DNA of 64,000 nt from QUBU01 sp014337915 (GCA_030263395.1 SZOW01000010.1:31013-95012), one strand, 5' to 3'; shown: positions 36,201 through 45,099, counted from the stretch's first letter. Program-made: numbers and translations. Notes: generated from the letters alone by a model not told the origin.

Positions 36201-39200
36201 GTGGCAGTCGCCCGCTGACCGAATCCCAGGTCATCAGCGGCGAGCCGGACTACGTGGTCGGCCATGCCTGGAACGATGCGCTCGGCCTGGAGACCGGACG
36301 CTCCGAGCCGCAGGGCTTCATCAGCGGCTGGCAGTACGACGACTTCGGCCGCATCCGGCTCGAAACCCGCTCGACCGGGAGCACGACCTTCAGCTACTCC
36401 GCCTGCGGTCCCTGCTTCGCCGCAGGGGCGCGCTACGCGCTGCGACAGACGCGCAGCGACGGCTACTGGAGCGAGACCCAGCACGACGGCGCGGGCCAGG
36501 TGCTGGGGCAGGCATTCGTCCTGGTCGATGGCCGCACGAGCCGCCAGCTGTTCGAGTACGACTCCCTCGGCCGGCTGCGGCGCCAGTCCGCGCCGTTCCT
36601 CGCCGATGCTTCCACCGTGTACTGGACGACGATCACCCATGACCTGCTCGGCCGGCCCAGGAGCATCGACCAGCCGTACAGCGAGGCAGTACCCAGCGGG
36701 ATCGAATCGGCCTTCGTCTATGCCGGCCTCGACACCACCGCACGCAATGCCGCCGGCTACGAGACCGTCGTCAGGCGTGATGCCGCAGGTCGCGTCACCC
36801 GCGTGACTGGCCTGCTCGGCAGCACGGTGACCTACGCCTACGACGCCCTCGACAGGCTGACCGGTGTCTTCGATGCTGGTGGCCACAGCCGGCAGTTCAG
36901 CCATGACGAGCGCGGGCTGCTCGTCGAGTCCGTGGATCCCGACTCCGGCCGGCGCAGCTTCGCCTACGACGCCTTTGGCCAGCTCGTCCGGCAGAGCGAC
37001 GGCAAGCTGCCGGCCAATGTCATGACCCTGCAGTACGACCAGCTCGGGCGGCTGGTGCGCCGTGTCGAGCCCGAGGGCACGACCAGCTGGACCTTCGTGG
37101 CCGCCGGTGCCGGCCGTGGCCTTCCGCAACTGGTGACGGCGCCCACCGACCGCGGCCCTGCCGGATTCCAGGAAGCCTATCTCTACGACAGCAAGGGCCA
37201 GCTGCAGCGCACGACCACCACCATCGACGGCAGCAGCTACGAAACCGATTACAGCTATGGCGTCGAAGGCAGGCTGGAGACGATGACCTACCCGACCACC
37301 GTGGGGTGGCGGCCGCAGTTTCATTTCAACTACGCTTTCGGCCACGTCAAGGCCATCACCCAGGAAAGCCTGGGGCTGAACACGGTCTACACCCTGCTGG
37401 AGATGGATGCGCGCGGCCGCGACAGCTGGTCGAGCTTCGGCAGCGACGAAATCGCCGAGCGCAATATCTATGATCGCGCCACCGGCAGGCTGGCGGAAAT
37501 CAGGTCGGGCCCGTTCATGGTGCCGACGGCCCTGCAGTTCTATACCTACGAGTGGGATGTCGTCGGCAACCTGCTGGCGCGGCATAACCGGCGGACCTCC
37601 CCGGTGCAGTCCGAGCGCTTCACCTATGACGCGCTCAACCGGCTCATCCAGGCCAGCCTGAACGGCACCCGGACCGTCGGCATGACCTACAGCGCAGACG
37701 GCAACATCCGCTCCCGGTCGGACGTCGGCAGCTACAGCTACGGCACGGGAACGCAGCCGCCGCACGGGGTCGTCGCCGTATCCGGGGGCCCGCGGGGCAG
37801 CATGAGCTTCGCCTACGACGCCAACGGCAACATGACCAGCCGCAATGGCACGACCCTGGCCTGGACCAGCTTCAACCTTCCCAGGCAGCTGTCCCGAGGC
37901 GTGGACTTTGCGCGCTTCACTTACGGGCCCGATCGCACGCGCATTGCGCAGGAGACGAAGACCGGTGCCACCCAGAAGACCATCCACTACGTCGGCCCGC
38001 ATTTCGAGGTCGAGATGGAGGGCAGCAGCAAGCGCTACCGTGCCACCGTGTTCGCCCACGGCCGGGCGGTCTACAGCCAGCTGGAGTCGACGCCAAACGG
38101 GCTCGAGGCCTACTACGTGCTGCACGACCACGCCGGCAGCGTCGACCGCCTGGTGCGCGCGGCGGGTGCCGGGGCGAACATCTTCACCCTGAGCTTCGAC
38201 GCCTGGGGCAAGCGCCGCAACAGCAACTGGAGTGTCGATGCCGGCGACCAGCGCTATGGCGACACGCACTGGGTCGAGCGCGGCTACACCGGGCATGAGC
38301 ACATCGACAACATGCAGCTCATCCACATGAACGGCCGCCTGCAGGACCCGATCCTCGGGCGCATGCTGGCACCGGACGCCGTGCTGGCGGGCATGCTCGA
38401 TCCGCAGGCACTGAATCCCTACAGCTACGCCGCCAACAATCCGGCCAGCTACTTCGACCCCAGCGGCTACCTGTTCAGCAAGCTGCGCAAGGTCATCCGG
38501 CGGGGCGTGCGCCATATCGGCCACTTCGGGCAGCGGCTGGTGCGCAACTGGGGCCGGCCCATCGTCGCGGCGGTCGCCGCCTTCTACACCGCCGGGGCGG
38601 TGTCCTCCTGGGCCTATGCCGCGCAGCTGCCGGCAGCCGGAGCAGCAGCCGGCACCGCGGGCGGGGTGGCTACCGCCAACACGCTGGCCGGGGCGGCCTT
38701 TTCCAGCGCGGTACTCGGCGGTGCTGCCGGAGGCGCCGTGGCGGGCGCAATCACGACCGGCAACCTGCGCGGCGTCGCCGCCGGCGCCATCACCGGCGGC
38801 CTGATGGGGGGCATCGGCGTGCAGTTCGGCAGCGGCTACAGCGCCGGCAGGGTGCTGGCGGAGTCGACCGTCGGCGGCATCGGCGCCGAGCTGCAGGGCG
38901 GAGATTTCCGCAACGGCTTCCTGACCAGTGGTACATTCTCGACGTTGACCTGGGCTGCCGTGGAGATGCGACGGGTGATGGTGGAGCAGTCGCGGTTGAA
39001 TCCAGAAAATGCAACGGGCATCAGCGACGGCTTCCGCGGCGATCGCTTCAAGCTGGGCGGCTGCCGCAGCCCTTGCAATGGCAGCCCCCTGGGTGGAATG
39101 CAGCGCGGACCCGGCAGATTCTTCAGCATGGACTACAACCCGGGCTCATTTCTGGACCACCTCGTGGAGACCTACGCGGGCCCGCATGATTTCCTCAACT

Positions 39201-39346
39201 CGCCGGTGTTTTACGACAACTTCGGCAACAACATCGGTCGATCTTCCCTATTTAATGCCCTGAATGCCGGCAACGTGGTGCTCGCCACACCCTTCGCCAT
39301 CGCATCCATCGTGCCGACCTATGCCTACGGTGCACTCGGTGACTAA
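33212..39346 (+). CDS. Giant secreted SpvB / FG-GAP / RHS-repeat protein, putative polymorphic toxin
   Basis: 2044-residue protein with a Sec signal peptide (MRMAWWRKVLLPVLLSGSMA, cleavage near TAA). Residues about 30-330 resemble the SpvB N-terminal domain (SGAVTYSIPVTVATGMNGLR, GAGWSLSG). Seven FG-GAP/VCBS-type calcium-loop motifs (for example DFNGDGATD, DYNGDGLVD, DMDGDGFED and DFDGDGRGD) lie at about 339-665. RHS YD-repeats (YDAAGRTTSV, YDSLGRLRRQ, YDALDRLTG, YDANGNMTS) run from about 960 to 1550. The RHS core (YYVLHDHAGSVDRLV to NPYSYAANNPASYFDPSGY) lies at 1633-1753. The last 290 residues comprise a glycine/alanine-rich segment and a unique end that includes YAGPHDFLNSPVFYDNFGNN. The start has GGGAGA upstream. 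Its stop overlaps the next gene by eight bases. Confidence 0.9.
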   Translation: MRMAWWRKVLLPVLLSGSMATAATLPGRIDGSFEASASGAVTYSIPVTVATGMNGLRPAIGLEYNSQSARGDAGAGWSLSGFSMISRCPLTMALDGRMQGVRYSRQDRFCLDGQPLVLISAVPGVNGAQYRSELHAYEVVTMVGTLGTGPLSFELRRPDGLVYRYGNDADSRVEAPGTGEVRAWALNEVEDRFGQRMAFQYQEDAVAGEHYPAEILWTYGAGETPAQARYRLAFTWEPRPAEDQRSGYTWGSPWRESRRLAAIEYLHNAGSGFTRVHRYGLTYATPVPGGTRRSRLASISQCGPRDCLPPTTFQWDDGTATRAASSLPAVPVDGAVPGDFNGDGATDLYGAWQGHWAVWPADPQAGGFRAPVVVGGSITEDSVGLPIDYNGDGLVDLMVASSQGPNWLVYQAPTVPGDAFSVRNTGIALSAGVEVAPLDMDGDGFEDIVYLRDIQAYYRRNSGGAFEAEKSAGLAAVPAANRLPQGTPVLLETGDFDGDGRGDLLVARSTAVPGGGGYRWEAFLSNGFGFGPDPIATFTTEAAPGKLLVLDLNGDGLADVLRHAEGAWNSLLSHGTSAGGLPGLVPQSCLAPAGSGDQGQAAVLDYDGDGRSDLVLGNASGGWKVHLSVGDCLDSDGQAIDAALPQSGGINRLLVVDADSDGSADLLLGSTTQPGWSLLRYLPPPGPDGGPGAPRPELMRQLNDGLGNGMSFRFQALGQVPGYRMSGSNPAGAIALHGGALPVIVGYTVTGASRYEVSLGYSGARRDRQGRGFLGFETVTAVDSRNGLKSVTQFRQDFPFIGRIELATTWDQDRKVSVFDPSWAMAAGPPAMVLNTRFVYLAGDLTETYEVDAEGGLQGSLVRSVRRTLSWNLVHGAVSREVTEVTSPLDPGRSHRTTRNYSFDDVAAGAGCLGLPTRIDSTREVTGTATRSGSLLMTYSSATCRLLSELDGTASSSTQQLRTSYAYDAAGRTTSVTRSDAAGQLAARITRFSYAPGGSRPLTESQVISGEPDYVVGHAWNDALGLETGRSEPQGFISGWQYDDFGRIRLETRSTGSTTFSYSACGPCFAAGARYALRQTRSDGYWSETQHDGAGQVLGQAFVLVDGRTSRQLFEYDSLGRLRRQSAPFLADASTVYWTTITHDLLGRPRSIDQPYSEAVPSGIESAFVYAGLDTTARNAAGYETVVRRDAAGRVTRVTGLLGSTVTYAYDALDRLTGVFDAGGHSRQFSHDERGLLVESVDPDSGRRSFAYDAFGQLVRQSDGKLPANVMTLQYDQLGRLVRRVEPEGTTSWTFVAAGAGRGLPQLVTAPTDRGPAGFQEAYLYDSKGQLQRTTTTIDGSSYETDYSYGVEGRLETMTYPTTVGWRPQFHFNYAFGHVKAITQESLGLNTVYTLLEMDARGRDSWSSFGSDEIAERNIYDRATGRLAEIRSGPFMVPTALQFYTYEWDVVGNLLARHNRRTSPVQSERFTYDALNRLIQASLNGTRTVGMTYSADGNIRSRSDVGSYSYGTGTQPPHGVVAVSGGPRGSMSFAYDANGNMTSRNGTTLAWTSFNLPRQLSRGVDFARFTYGPDRTRIAQETKTGATQKTIHYVGPHFEVEMEGSSKRYRATVFAHGRAVYSQLESTPNGLEAYYVLHDHAGSVDRLVRAAGAGANIFTLSFDAWGKRRNSNWSVDAGDQRYGDTHWVERGYTGHEHIDNMQLIHMNGRLQDPILGRMLAPDAVLAGMLDPQALNPYSYAANNPASYFDPSGYLFSKLRKVIRRGVRHIGHFGQRLVRNWGRPIVAAVAAFYTAGAVSSWAYAAQLPAAGAAAGTAGGVATANTLAGAAFSSAVLGGAAGGAVAGAITTGNLRGVAAGAITGGLMGGIGVQFGSGYSAGRVLAESTVGGIGAELQGGDFRNGFLTSGTFSTLTWAAVEMRRVMVEQSRLNPENATGISDGFRGDRFKLGGCRSPCNGSPLGGMQRGPGRFFSMDYNPGSFLDHLVETYAGPHDFLNSPVFYDNFGNNIGRSSLFNALNAGNVVLATPFAIASIVPTYAYGALGD

Positions 39347-39923
39347 GCCTGGTACGACCCTGTTGCTGATCGCCAGCACCGCATGGATGGCGACAGGGTG
39401 CATTCCTTCCAGGTTTTCCGGATACGAGCCATCCGGCCAGGGCACCCGGGAAGCCGGCTACTGCGTGGCAGGGATCAAGGACAATTTCCGCGTTGGGGCA
39501 ACGCACGGCGTCCAGGTGCACTGGTGGGCATCCCGTGACGAGCAAGCGGGCTCGATCCTCCTGGACGTCAACATAGACGTACCCGATGCTGTCACGGTAC
39601 AGCTGGGCTCACCGGGTCTCGTCCTGAGCAGTGAGCACTGGTCGAAGCCCCAGCCGCTGCCGGTCGCGGCCATCACCGCTCCGGGCCCAAGGGAACTGGA
39701 CCCGGAAGCGGTGCTGATCGGCTCGTCGGAATCCTCCCGCGGCAGTTATCAGCTCTGGTATTTTCCGATTACCAGGGGAGTGATGTCGCAAACCGGCATT
39801 CCCGCCGTGCCGACGTTCAGCGCCCAGCTGCCGCCGCTGCTGATCAATGGCGAAACCTGGGAGTCCGCGCCGGTGACGTTTCGTGAATATCGCCGCTGGG
39901 GCGTCTACACCTGCGTGCAGTAA
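39339..39923 (+). CDS. Lipoprotein overlapping the RHS gene, candidate immunity protein
   Basis: 194-residue protein from the GTG at 39339. A lipoprotein leader (basic N-terminus, LLLIASTAW, then MATGC with Cys 21) predicts a lipid-anchored envelope protein. The mature part is beta-rich, with a second conserved-looking Cys pair (YCVAG and YTCVQ at the end). No family recognised. The first eight bases overlap the end of the RHS gene, which strongly suggests translational coupling. In polymorphic toxin systems the gene directly after the toxin usually encodes its immunity protein; an envelope lipoprotein would fit a toxin acting in the periplasm. This role is inference. The start could also lie at a later codon. 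Confidence 0.62.
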   Translation: MTKPGTTLLLIASTAWMATGCIPSRFSGYEPSGQGTREAGYCVAGIKDNFRVGATHGVQVHWWASRDEQAGSILLDVNIDVPDAVTVQLGSPGLVLSSEHWSKPQPLPVAAITAPGPRELDPEAVLIGSSESSRGSYQLWYFPITRGVMSQTGIPAVPTFSAQLPPLLINGETWESAPVTFREYRRWGVYTCVQ

Positions 39924-39930
39924 CCCCGCC

Positions 39931-40356
39931 TCACGCCGCCCCGATACGCTGCTCCGCCCATGCAAGCACGTCCCTGACTCGGGGAGCGGTGATGCGTCGG
40001 GCTTCGGTGAAGCTGCACCAGCGGAATTCGCTGTGCTCCGGGCGACCGGTCTCGGGATTGGGCAGGATGGAGACGTCGCTGCGCTTCGTGACGGCGAGGT
40101 AGTAGCGGGCGGTCTTGCCGCGGCTGTAGGGCCCGGTCTCGAGGAAGTCCTCGCCCCAGGGGAAGGCCAGGTCGTCGAGGCTGGTCTCCTCGCGCACCTC
40201 GCGCAGGGCAGCCTGCAGCGGCTCCTCGCCGGCCTCCATCAGGCCCTTGGGAAAATCCCAGTGGGTGAAGGCGCGCAGCAGCAGCAGGCGCCAGCCGGCC
40301 TGCGTCTCCCGCAGGACCACGGCCCCGCAGGACAACACCCTGTGTCCCCGCCTCAT
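39931..40356 (-). CDS. Nudix hydrolase, bis(5'-nucleosyl)-tetraphosphatase-like
   Basis: 141-residue Nudix protein. The Nudix box GLMEAGEEPLQAALREVREE (about 38-57) followed by TSL has all the metal-binding glutamates; the usual glycine is serine. The N-terminal VLSCGAVVLRE and THWDFPKG segments match the diadenosine-tetraphosphatase subgroup, which removes alarmone-like dinucleotides, but RNA 5'-end or other substrates are also possible. It converges with the lipoprotein gene, with seven bases between the stops. There is a TATA-like -10 candidate immediately upstream. Confidence 0.86.
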   Translation of the reverse strand: MRRGHRVLSCGAVVLRETQAGWRLLLLRAFTHWDFPKGLMEAGEEPLQAALREVREETSLDDLAFPWGEDFLETGPYSRGKTARYYLAVTKRSDVSILPNPETGRPEHSEFRWCSFTEARRITAPRVRDVLAWAEQRIGAA

Positions 40357-40392
40357 GGGACATGCAGTATATAGAGCCGGCGCCTGGCGGGC

Positions 40393-42885
40393 TCAGGCGT
40401 CGCGCAGTACGGCCACTGGCGGTTCGTTCACGGCGCGGCGCGCCGCCAGCGTGCCGGTGAGGCCCACCAGCACCGCCCCGATCAGCAGCCCGGCCGGCCA
40501 GAGCAGCGGACTCACCGTGTAGCCGAGGTCGAACACCTGCTCCGCCAGGACCAGGCCGATGGCTGTCGCACCCAGCGCCGCAAGCACGCCGGCGAGTGCG
40601 CCCAGCGTGGTGAACTCCGCCGCCACGCCCTGCAGGATCTTGCGCCGGTCGGCACCGAGCGCGTGGAGGATGGCACTCTCGAAGCGGCGCTCGTCGCGGG
40701 TCACCTGCACCGCAGCCAGCAGCACCATGACACCGGCGAGCAGCGTGAACAGGAACACGTACTGCACCGCCAGCGATGCCCGATCCACCACCAGTCGCAC
40801 CTGCGAGAGGATCGCCTCGAGGTCGAAGACCGTGACTCCCGGAAACCGTCGCACCAGGTCATTGAGCATGCGCCGGCTCTCCGGCGGCACGTGGAAGCTG
40901 GCGATGTAGGTCTGCGGCAGCTCGGCGGCCAGGCCGGGCGACAGCATCAGGAAGAAGTTGGGTGCAAAGGAGTCCCACTCGATGCTGCGGATGCTGGTCA
41001 CTGGCGCGGTGAACTCCTCGCCGGCGACATTGAAGCTCATGGTGTCGCCGACCTTGACGCCGAGGCTGCGCGCCACGTCCTGCTCCAGGGAAATCTGTGG
41101 CTCGCCGCGGTAGCCGGCGCCCCACCACTGGCCGCTGCGGATGCGGTTGCTCTGCGGCAGCTCGGCAGTCCAGGTGAGGTTCTGTTCGCGCCGGATGAAG
41201 TTCGCCCCCGGTCCATCGCGTAGCTCGAGCGTCGCCACATCCCTGCCATTGATGGCGGTGAGCCGCCCGCGGATGAACGGCAGCGATTCAGGCTTCGAGC
41301 CGATCTGCTGCTGGATGAACTCGCGCATGGCCGGCCAGGACGGCGGATCGATGTTGATCAGGAAGTAGTTCGGCGCGTCGGCGGGGATCGCCTGCCGCCA
41401 GGCGCCGAGCAGGTCGGTACGCACCACCGTCAGCAGCAGCAGCACCATCAGGCCCAGGCCGAAGCCGACGATCTGCACGACGCTTTCCGGGCCGCGCCGC
41501 GCAATGTTGGCGAGGCCATAGCGCCAGGCCACGCCGGCGGCGCCGCGGAAGCGGCCGACCAGCGCTACCAGGCCCCAGCCTGCCAGCCCCGCGACTGCCG
41601 CCAGCGCCAGCAACCCGCCGACGATCAGGCCCACCAGCACCAGGTCGCGCACGATGGCGTAGATCATGCCGACCAGGGCAGCCACGGCGATGGCGTAGGT
41701 CATTCCCGCGGACAGCGGCGGTGCCGGCAGGTCCCGGCGCAGCACGCGGATGGGCGGCGTCCGGCGCAGCTGCCACAGCTGCGGCAGCGCGAAACCGAAG
41801 GCAACCGTGGCCGCCGTCAGCGCCCCGAGCCAGGCGGGCAGGAAGCGCGGCGGCGGCAGGTCCACCTGCAGCAGGCCGCCGGAGAGCAGCGCCAGCACCT
41901 GCTGGGCACCGAAGCCGATGAGGGAGCCCGCGGCCGTGGTAGCCAGCACGATGACACCGAGCTGCAGCATGGACAGGCGCTCGATGAAACCCTGGGTGGC
42001 GCCGATGCTCTTGAGCAGCGCAACCGTATCCAGGTGCCGCATCGCGTAGAGCCTTGCCGCCATGGCGGTCGCCACCGCCGCCAGCACCACGGTGATGAGC
42101 GAGGCCAGCGTCAGGAACCGCTGTGCACGGTCGATGGCCTCGTTGATCTGCTGGCCTGCGTCCTGCTGGTCGCGAAACACCGCCTCGCGATCCAGCCGCG
42201 GCCCGGCCGCGCGACGAAACGCCGCCAGCGCCGCCTCGTCACCGGCGAACAGCTGGCGGTAGGTCACCCGGCTGCCGGGGCGGATCACGTCCATGGCAAC
42301 GACGTCGGCGATGTTCACCAGCAGCGAGGGCGCGAGGTTGGCGAAACCCGGGTTCTGGTCGGGCTGGTACTCGAGCACCCGCGTCACCGTCAGCTGCAGC
42401 TTGCCCACCTGGACCCGCGCCCCGACGTCGATGCCAAGCTTGCCGAGCAGGCCAGGCTCGGCCCAGGCCTCGCCGCTGGCCGGGATGGCCTTGGCCACGG
42501 TTGCGCCACCGAACATCTGCGTCGAGATCCGCATCTCGCCGCGCAGCGGGTAGCCGGGCGAAACCCCCTCGATGGTAGCGAGCGAGCCCTGGTCACCGTC
42601 GGTCAGCACCACCGAGGGAAAGCCCACCGCCTCGGCAGTGCGCAGGCCGAGCGCCCGCGCCTCGTCGAGGAAAGCGCTTGCGATCGGCGTCGGTGACCGG
42701 ATCACCAGGTCCGCCGCCAGGATCGCGCTCGCCTGCTGGCGGATGGCGCGGCCGACGCGGTCGGTGAAGAAGCCGACCGCGGTGATCGCCGCCACGGCGA
42801 GCACGATCGCCGCGATGAGCACGTTGAGCTCGCCGGATTGCAGGCTGCGGGCGAGGGAGCGCAGGGCGAAGCGCAGCGTGTTCAC
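40393..42885 (-). CDS. ABC transporter permease, FtsX-like (YbbP family)
   Basis: 830-residue membrane protein with two FtsX-type permease modules: a first helix at about 20-42, a long periplasmic domain to about 260, helices at about 265-460, a second periplasmic region at about 510-700 and three final helices up to 825. The segments VALLKSIGATQGFIE and SAILHALGADRRKILQG are the cytoplasmic coupling loops that touch the ATPase. The GTG at 42885 overlaps the stop of the ATPase gene by four bases. The pair corresponds to YbbA-YbbP, divergent from tesA as in E. coli. The exported substrate is unknown. Confidence 0.9.
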   Translation of the reverse strand: MNTLRFALRSLARSLQSGELNVLIAAIVLAVAAITAVGFFTDRVGRAIRQQASAILAADLVIRSPTPIASAFLDEARALGLRTAEAVGFPSVVLTDGDQGSLATIEGVSPGYPLRGEMRISTQMFGGATVAKAIPASGEAWAEPGLLGKLGIDVGARVQVGKLQLTVTRVLEYQPDQNPGFANLAPSLLVNIADVVAMDVIRPGSRVTYRQLFAGDEAALAAFRRAAGPRLDREAVFRDQQDAGQQINEAIDRAQRFLTLASLITVVLAAVATAMAARLYAMRHLDTVALLKSIGATQGFIERLSMLQLGVIVLATTAAGSLIGFGAQQVLALLSGGLLQVDLPPPRFLPAWLGALTAATVAFGFALPQLWQLRRTPPIRVLRRDLPAPPLSAGMTYAIAVAALVGMIYAIVRDLVLVGLIVGGLLALAAVAGLAGWGLVALVGRFRGAAGVAWRYGLANIARRGPESVVQIVGFGLGLMVLLLLTVVRTDLLGAWRQAIPADAPNYFLINIDPPSWPAMREFIQQQIGSKPESLPFIRGRLTAINGRDVATLELRDGPGANFIRREQNLTWTAELPQSNRIRSGQWWGAGYRGEPQISLEQDVARSLGVKVGDTMSFNVAGEEFTAPVTSIRSIEWDSFAPNFFLMLSPGLAAELPQTYIASFHVPPESRRMLNDLVRRFPGVTVFDLEAILSQVRLVVDRASLAVQYVFLFTLLAGVMVLLAAVQVTRDERRFESAILHALGADRRKILQGVAAEFTTLGALAGVLAALGATAIGLVLAEQVFDLGYTVSPLLWPAGLLIGAVLVGLTGTLAARRAVNEPPVAVLRDA

Positions 42886-43580
42886 GCCTGCATCCGGCCG
42901 CCGATGATTTCCAGTACCCGGTCGCAGCGATCGGCCAGGCTGCGCTCGTGGGTGACCAGCACCAGCGTGGTACCAGCCTGCCGGTTCAGGCCAAACAGCA
43001 GTTCGGCGATGCGCTCGCCGCTGGCGGTATCGAGGTTGCCGGTCGGTTCGTCGGCGAACAGCACTTCCGGGTGCGTGACGAAGGCGCGCGCGATGGCCAC
43101 GCGCTGCTTCTCCCCGCCCGACAGCTGCTTCGGGTAATGCGCGAGCCGCTGGCCGAGCCCGACCGCTGCCAGCACCTCCCGGGCACTGGTCGCGGCCTGC
43201 GGCGCGCCGGCGAGTTCCAGCGGCAGCATCACGTTCTCCAGCGCGGTCAGCGACGGCACCAGGTGAAAGGACTGGAAGACGAAGCCGACGCGCTTGCCGC
43301 GCAGCCGCGCGCGCCCGTCCTCGTCGAGCTGGGTGAGATCCTCGCCGCAGAGCCACACGCGCCCGGAACTCGGCTGGTCAAGGCCCGCGAGCAGCGCAAG
43401 CAGCGTGGTCTTGCCGGCGCCCGACGGCCCCACCAGCGCCACCGTCTCGCCGGCACGGATTTCCAGGTTGATGTCATCGAGGATGGTCAGCGGCCCCTCC
43501 GGGCTGCTAACCTGCCTGGCGAGTCCCGCCGTGCGCAGTACCACCCTGTCCAGATTGCTGTCCCGATCCGCCAAGCTCAT
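42882..43580 (-). CDS. ABC transporter ATP-binding protein (YbbA/LolD-like)
   Basis: 232-residue ATPase of the MacB/LolD type. Walker A GPSGAGKTT (about 50-58), Q-loop FVFQSFHLVPS, signature LSGGEKQR, Walker B VLFADEPTGNLD and the switch His in VTHE are all present. It drives the adjacent FtsX-like permease, with which it overlaps by four bases. Its 5' end overlaps the leader part of the divergent tesA gene by about 50 bases, so the two promoters must lie within coding sequence or be very compact. Confidence 0.93.
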   Translation of the reverse strand: MSLADRDSNLDRVVLRTAGLARQVSSPEGPLTILDDINLEIRAGETVALVGPSGAGKTTLLALLAGLDQPSSGRVWLCGEDLTQLDEDGRARLRGKRVGFVFQSFHLVPSLTALENVMLPLELAGAPQAATSAREVLAAVGLGQRLAHYPKQLSGGEKQRVAIARAFVTHPEVLFADEPTGNLDTASGERIAELLFGLNRQAGTTLVLVTHERSLADRCDRVLEIIGGRMQA

Positions 43581-44217
43581 CGTCCTGGTGCTGGTTGTCG
43601 CCTGGCAGCCGGCGCACGCCGCCGATGCGGCGCGGACATTGCTGGTCGTCGGCGATAGCCTGAGCGCCGGCTTCGGGCTGGAGCCCGGGCAGGGCTGGGT
43701 CGCGCTGCTGCAAGACCGGCTGGAGGCCAGAGGTTACGGGTATCGCGTGGTGAACGCCAGCACCAGCGGCGACACCACCACCGGCGGCCTGGGGCGCCTG
43801 CCACGCGCACTGAAGCTGCACCAGCCGGCGATCGTGGTCATCGAGCTCGGTGGCAACGACGGCCTGCGCGCGACGCCCGTGGCATTGATCCGCGACAACC
43901 TCGGCGCGATGGCCCGGCTGGCCCGGGATGCCGGTGCCCGCGTGATCCTCGCCGGCCTGCAAATGCCGCCGAACTACGGCGAGCGCTACACGGCCAGTTT
44001 CGCCGCGGTCTACCCCGAGGTCGCGAAGGCGACCGGCGCGTCGCTCATCGTCGACTTCATGAAGGCCGTGGCGCTCGATCCGGCGCTGATGCAGGCCGAT
44101 GGCATCCACCCCAACGCCGCCGGCCAGTCCCGGCTGCTCGACAATGCCTGGCCAGCCATCGAACAGGCTGTACGCGCGGTGGCGGCGCAACCAGCCACGG
44201 CCAGCGCGACGCGCTGA
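43531..44217 (+). CDS. tesA: GDSL-type thioesterase I / lysophospholipase
   Basis: Periplasmic SGNH hydrolase: thioesterase, protease I and lysophospholipase L1 in E. coli. All four blocks are visible: VVGDSLSAGFG (nucleophile Ser), the glycine of ASTSGDTTTGG, ELGGNDGLR, and the catalytic Asp-His in DGIHPNAAGQ. A hydrophobic signal peptide ending near AHA is present. The start is uncertain: GTG at 43531 gives 228 residues and overlaps the divergent ABC gene, TTG at 43555 gives 220. Divergence from a YbbAP-type system is conserved in Gammaproteobacteria and supports the call. Confidence 0.92.
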   Translation: MRSTTLSRLLSRSAKLIVLVLVVAWQPAHAADAARTLLVVGDSLSAGFGLEPGQGWVALLQDRLEARGYGYRVVNASTSGDTTTGGLGRLPRALKLHQPAIVVIELGGNDGLRATPVALIRDNLGAMARLARDAGARVILAGLQMPPNYGERYTASFAAVYPEVAKATGASLIVDFMKAVALDPALMQADGIHPNAAGQSRLLDNAWPAIEQAVRAVAAQPATASATR

Positions 44218-44241
44218 GGCCGTGCCGACCGCCGCGTTCCC

Positions 44242-45096
44242 TCAGCGGAACGCGGCGATGTGGTCGCGGATGAACTGCTCCAGCGAAACAGGCTCGCGCC
44301 CCAGCAGCCGGCGGACGGTGTCGGACAGGTGGGGCAGCACTTCGCCGGCCGCAATCTCGCCGAACAGCGCCGAGACCGCGTTGGCATGCCATTCGGGCAG
44401 CACGCGCTTGAGGATGGCGAGGTAGGCCGCGGGGTCGGCCGGTACGTAGCTGATCTTCGTACCCAGCACCGCCGAGAAGCGCTCGGCGACCTGGTGGAAG
44501 GTCAGCACTTCGGGTCCGGTGATGTCGTAGCTCTTGCCTTCGTGGCCCTTGCCCGCGAGCGCCTCGGCCGCCACCGCGCCGATGTCGCGGGTGTCGGCCA
44601 TGGCCGTCCTGCCATCGCCCATCGGCAACGAAAACGTCTTGTTTTCCTTGATCGATTTCGCGCTGGCGAGAAAGTTCTGCATGAAGAAGTTCGGCCGGAG
44701 CATGGTCCAGGCCATTCCGGAAGCCCGGATGTACTGCTCGGAAGCCCAGTGCATCTGCGGAATGGGCGCCGTGGCGTTGACCATGGACTCCATGGAGGAC
44801 ATCTTGACGATGTGGCGCACGCCGGCCTCGCGCGCCAGATCCACCACCTGTTTCTCGTGGGCCAGCTGCTGCTCGCCGTTCGGCAGCAGCAGGAACAGCC
44901 GGTCGATGCCCGCCAGCGCCTTGCTGACGCTCGCGGCATCACCGACGTCGCCATGTACCAGCTCGATGCCGGCTGCCTTCAGTGCAGCGGCCTTTTCCAG
45001 ATTGCGTACCAGTGCGCGGGCCTTGACGCCGCGCGCTGCCAGCGCCTTTGCGGTCTCGCCGCCGGTCTTGCCGGTGGCTCCAGTCAGCAGAATCAT
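44242..45096 (-). CDS. NmrA-like NAD(P)-binding SDR-family protein
   Basis: 284-residue Rossmann-fold protein beginning MILLTGATGKTGGETAKAL, with the nucleotide-binding GxxGxxG at 6-12, then HGDVGDAASVSKAL and the RPNFFMQNFL segment of the NmrA/atypical SDR group. Such proteins act as redox sensors or quinone/flavin reductases. The typical YxxxK catalytic pair of classic SDRs is not evident. It starts three bases after the pyrF stop and so may be co-transcribed with it, with no obvious functional link. Confidence 0.86.
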   Translation of the reverse strand: MILLTGATGKTGGETAKALAARGVKARALVRNLEKAAALKAAGIELVHGDVGDAASVSKALAGIDRLFLLLPNGEQQLAHEKQVVDLAREAGVRHIVKMSSMESMVNATAPIPQMHWASEQYIRASGMAWTMLRPNFFMQNFLASAKSIKENKTFSLPMGDGRTAMADTRDIGAVAAEALAGKGHEGKSYDITGPEVLTFHQVAERFSAVLGTKISYVPADPAAYLAILKRVLPEWHANAVSALFGEIAAGEVLPHLSDTVRRLLGREPVSLEQFIRDHIAAFR

Positions 45097-45099
45097 TGT

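Noticed and set aside
35870..38524. An 884-codon open frame on the minus strand opposite the RHS gene
   Set aside because: High-GC coding DNA commonly leaves long antisense frames. The plus strand has clear RHS and FG-GAP motifs, and the minus translation is a low-complexity mix of Ala, Gly, Val and Arg without domains.
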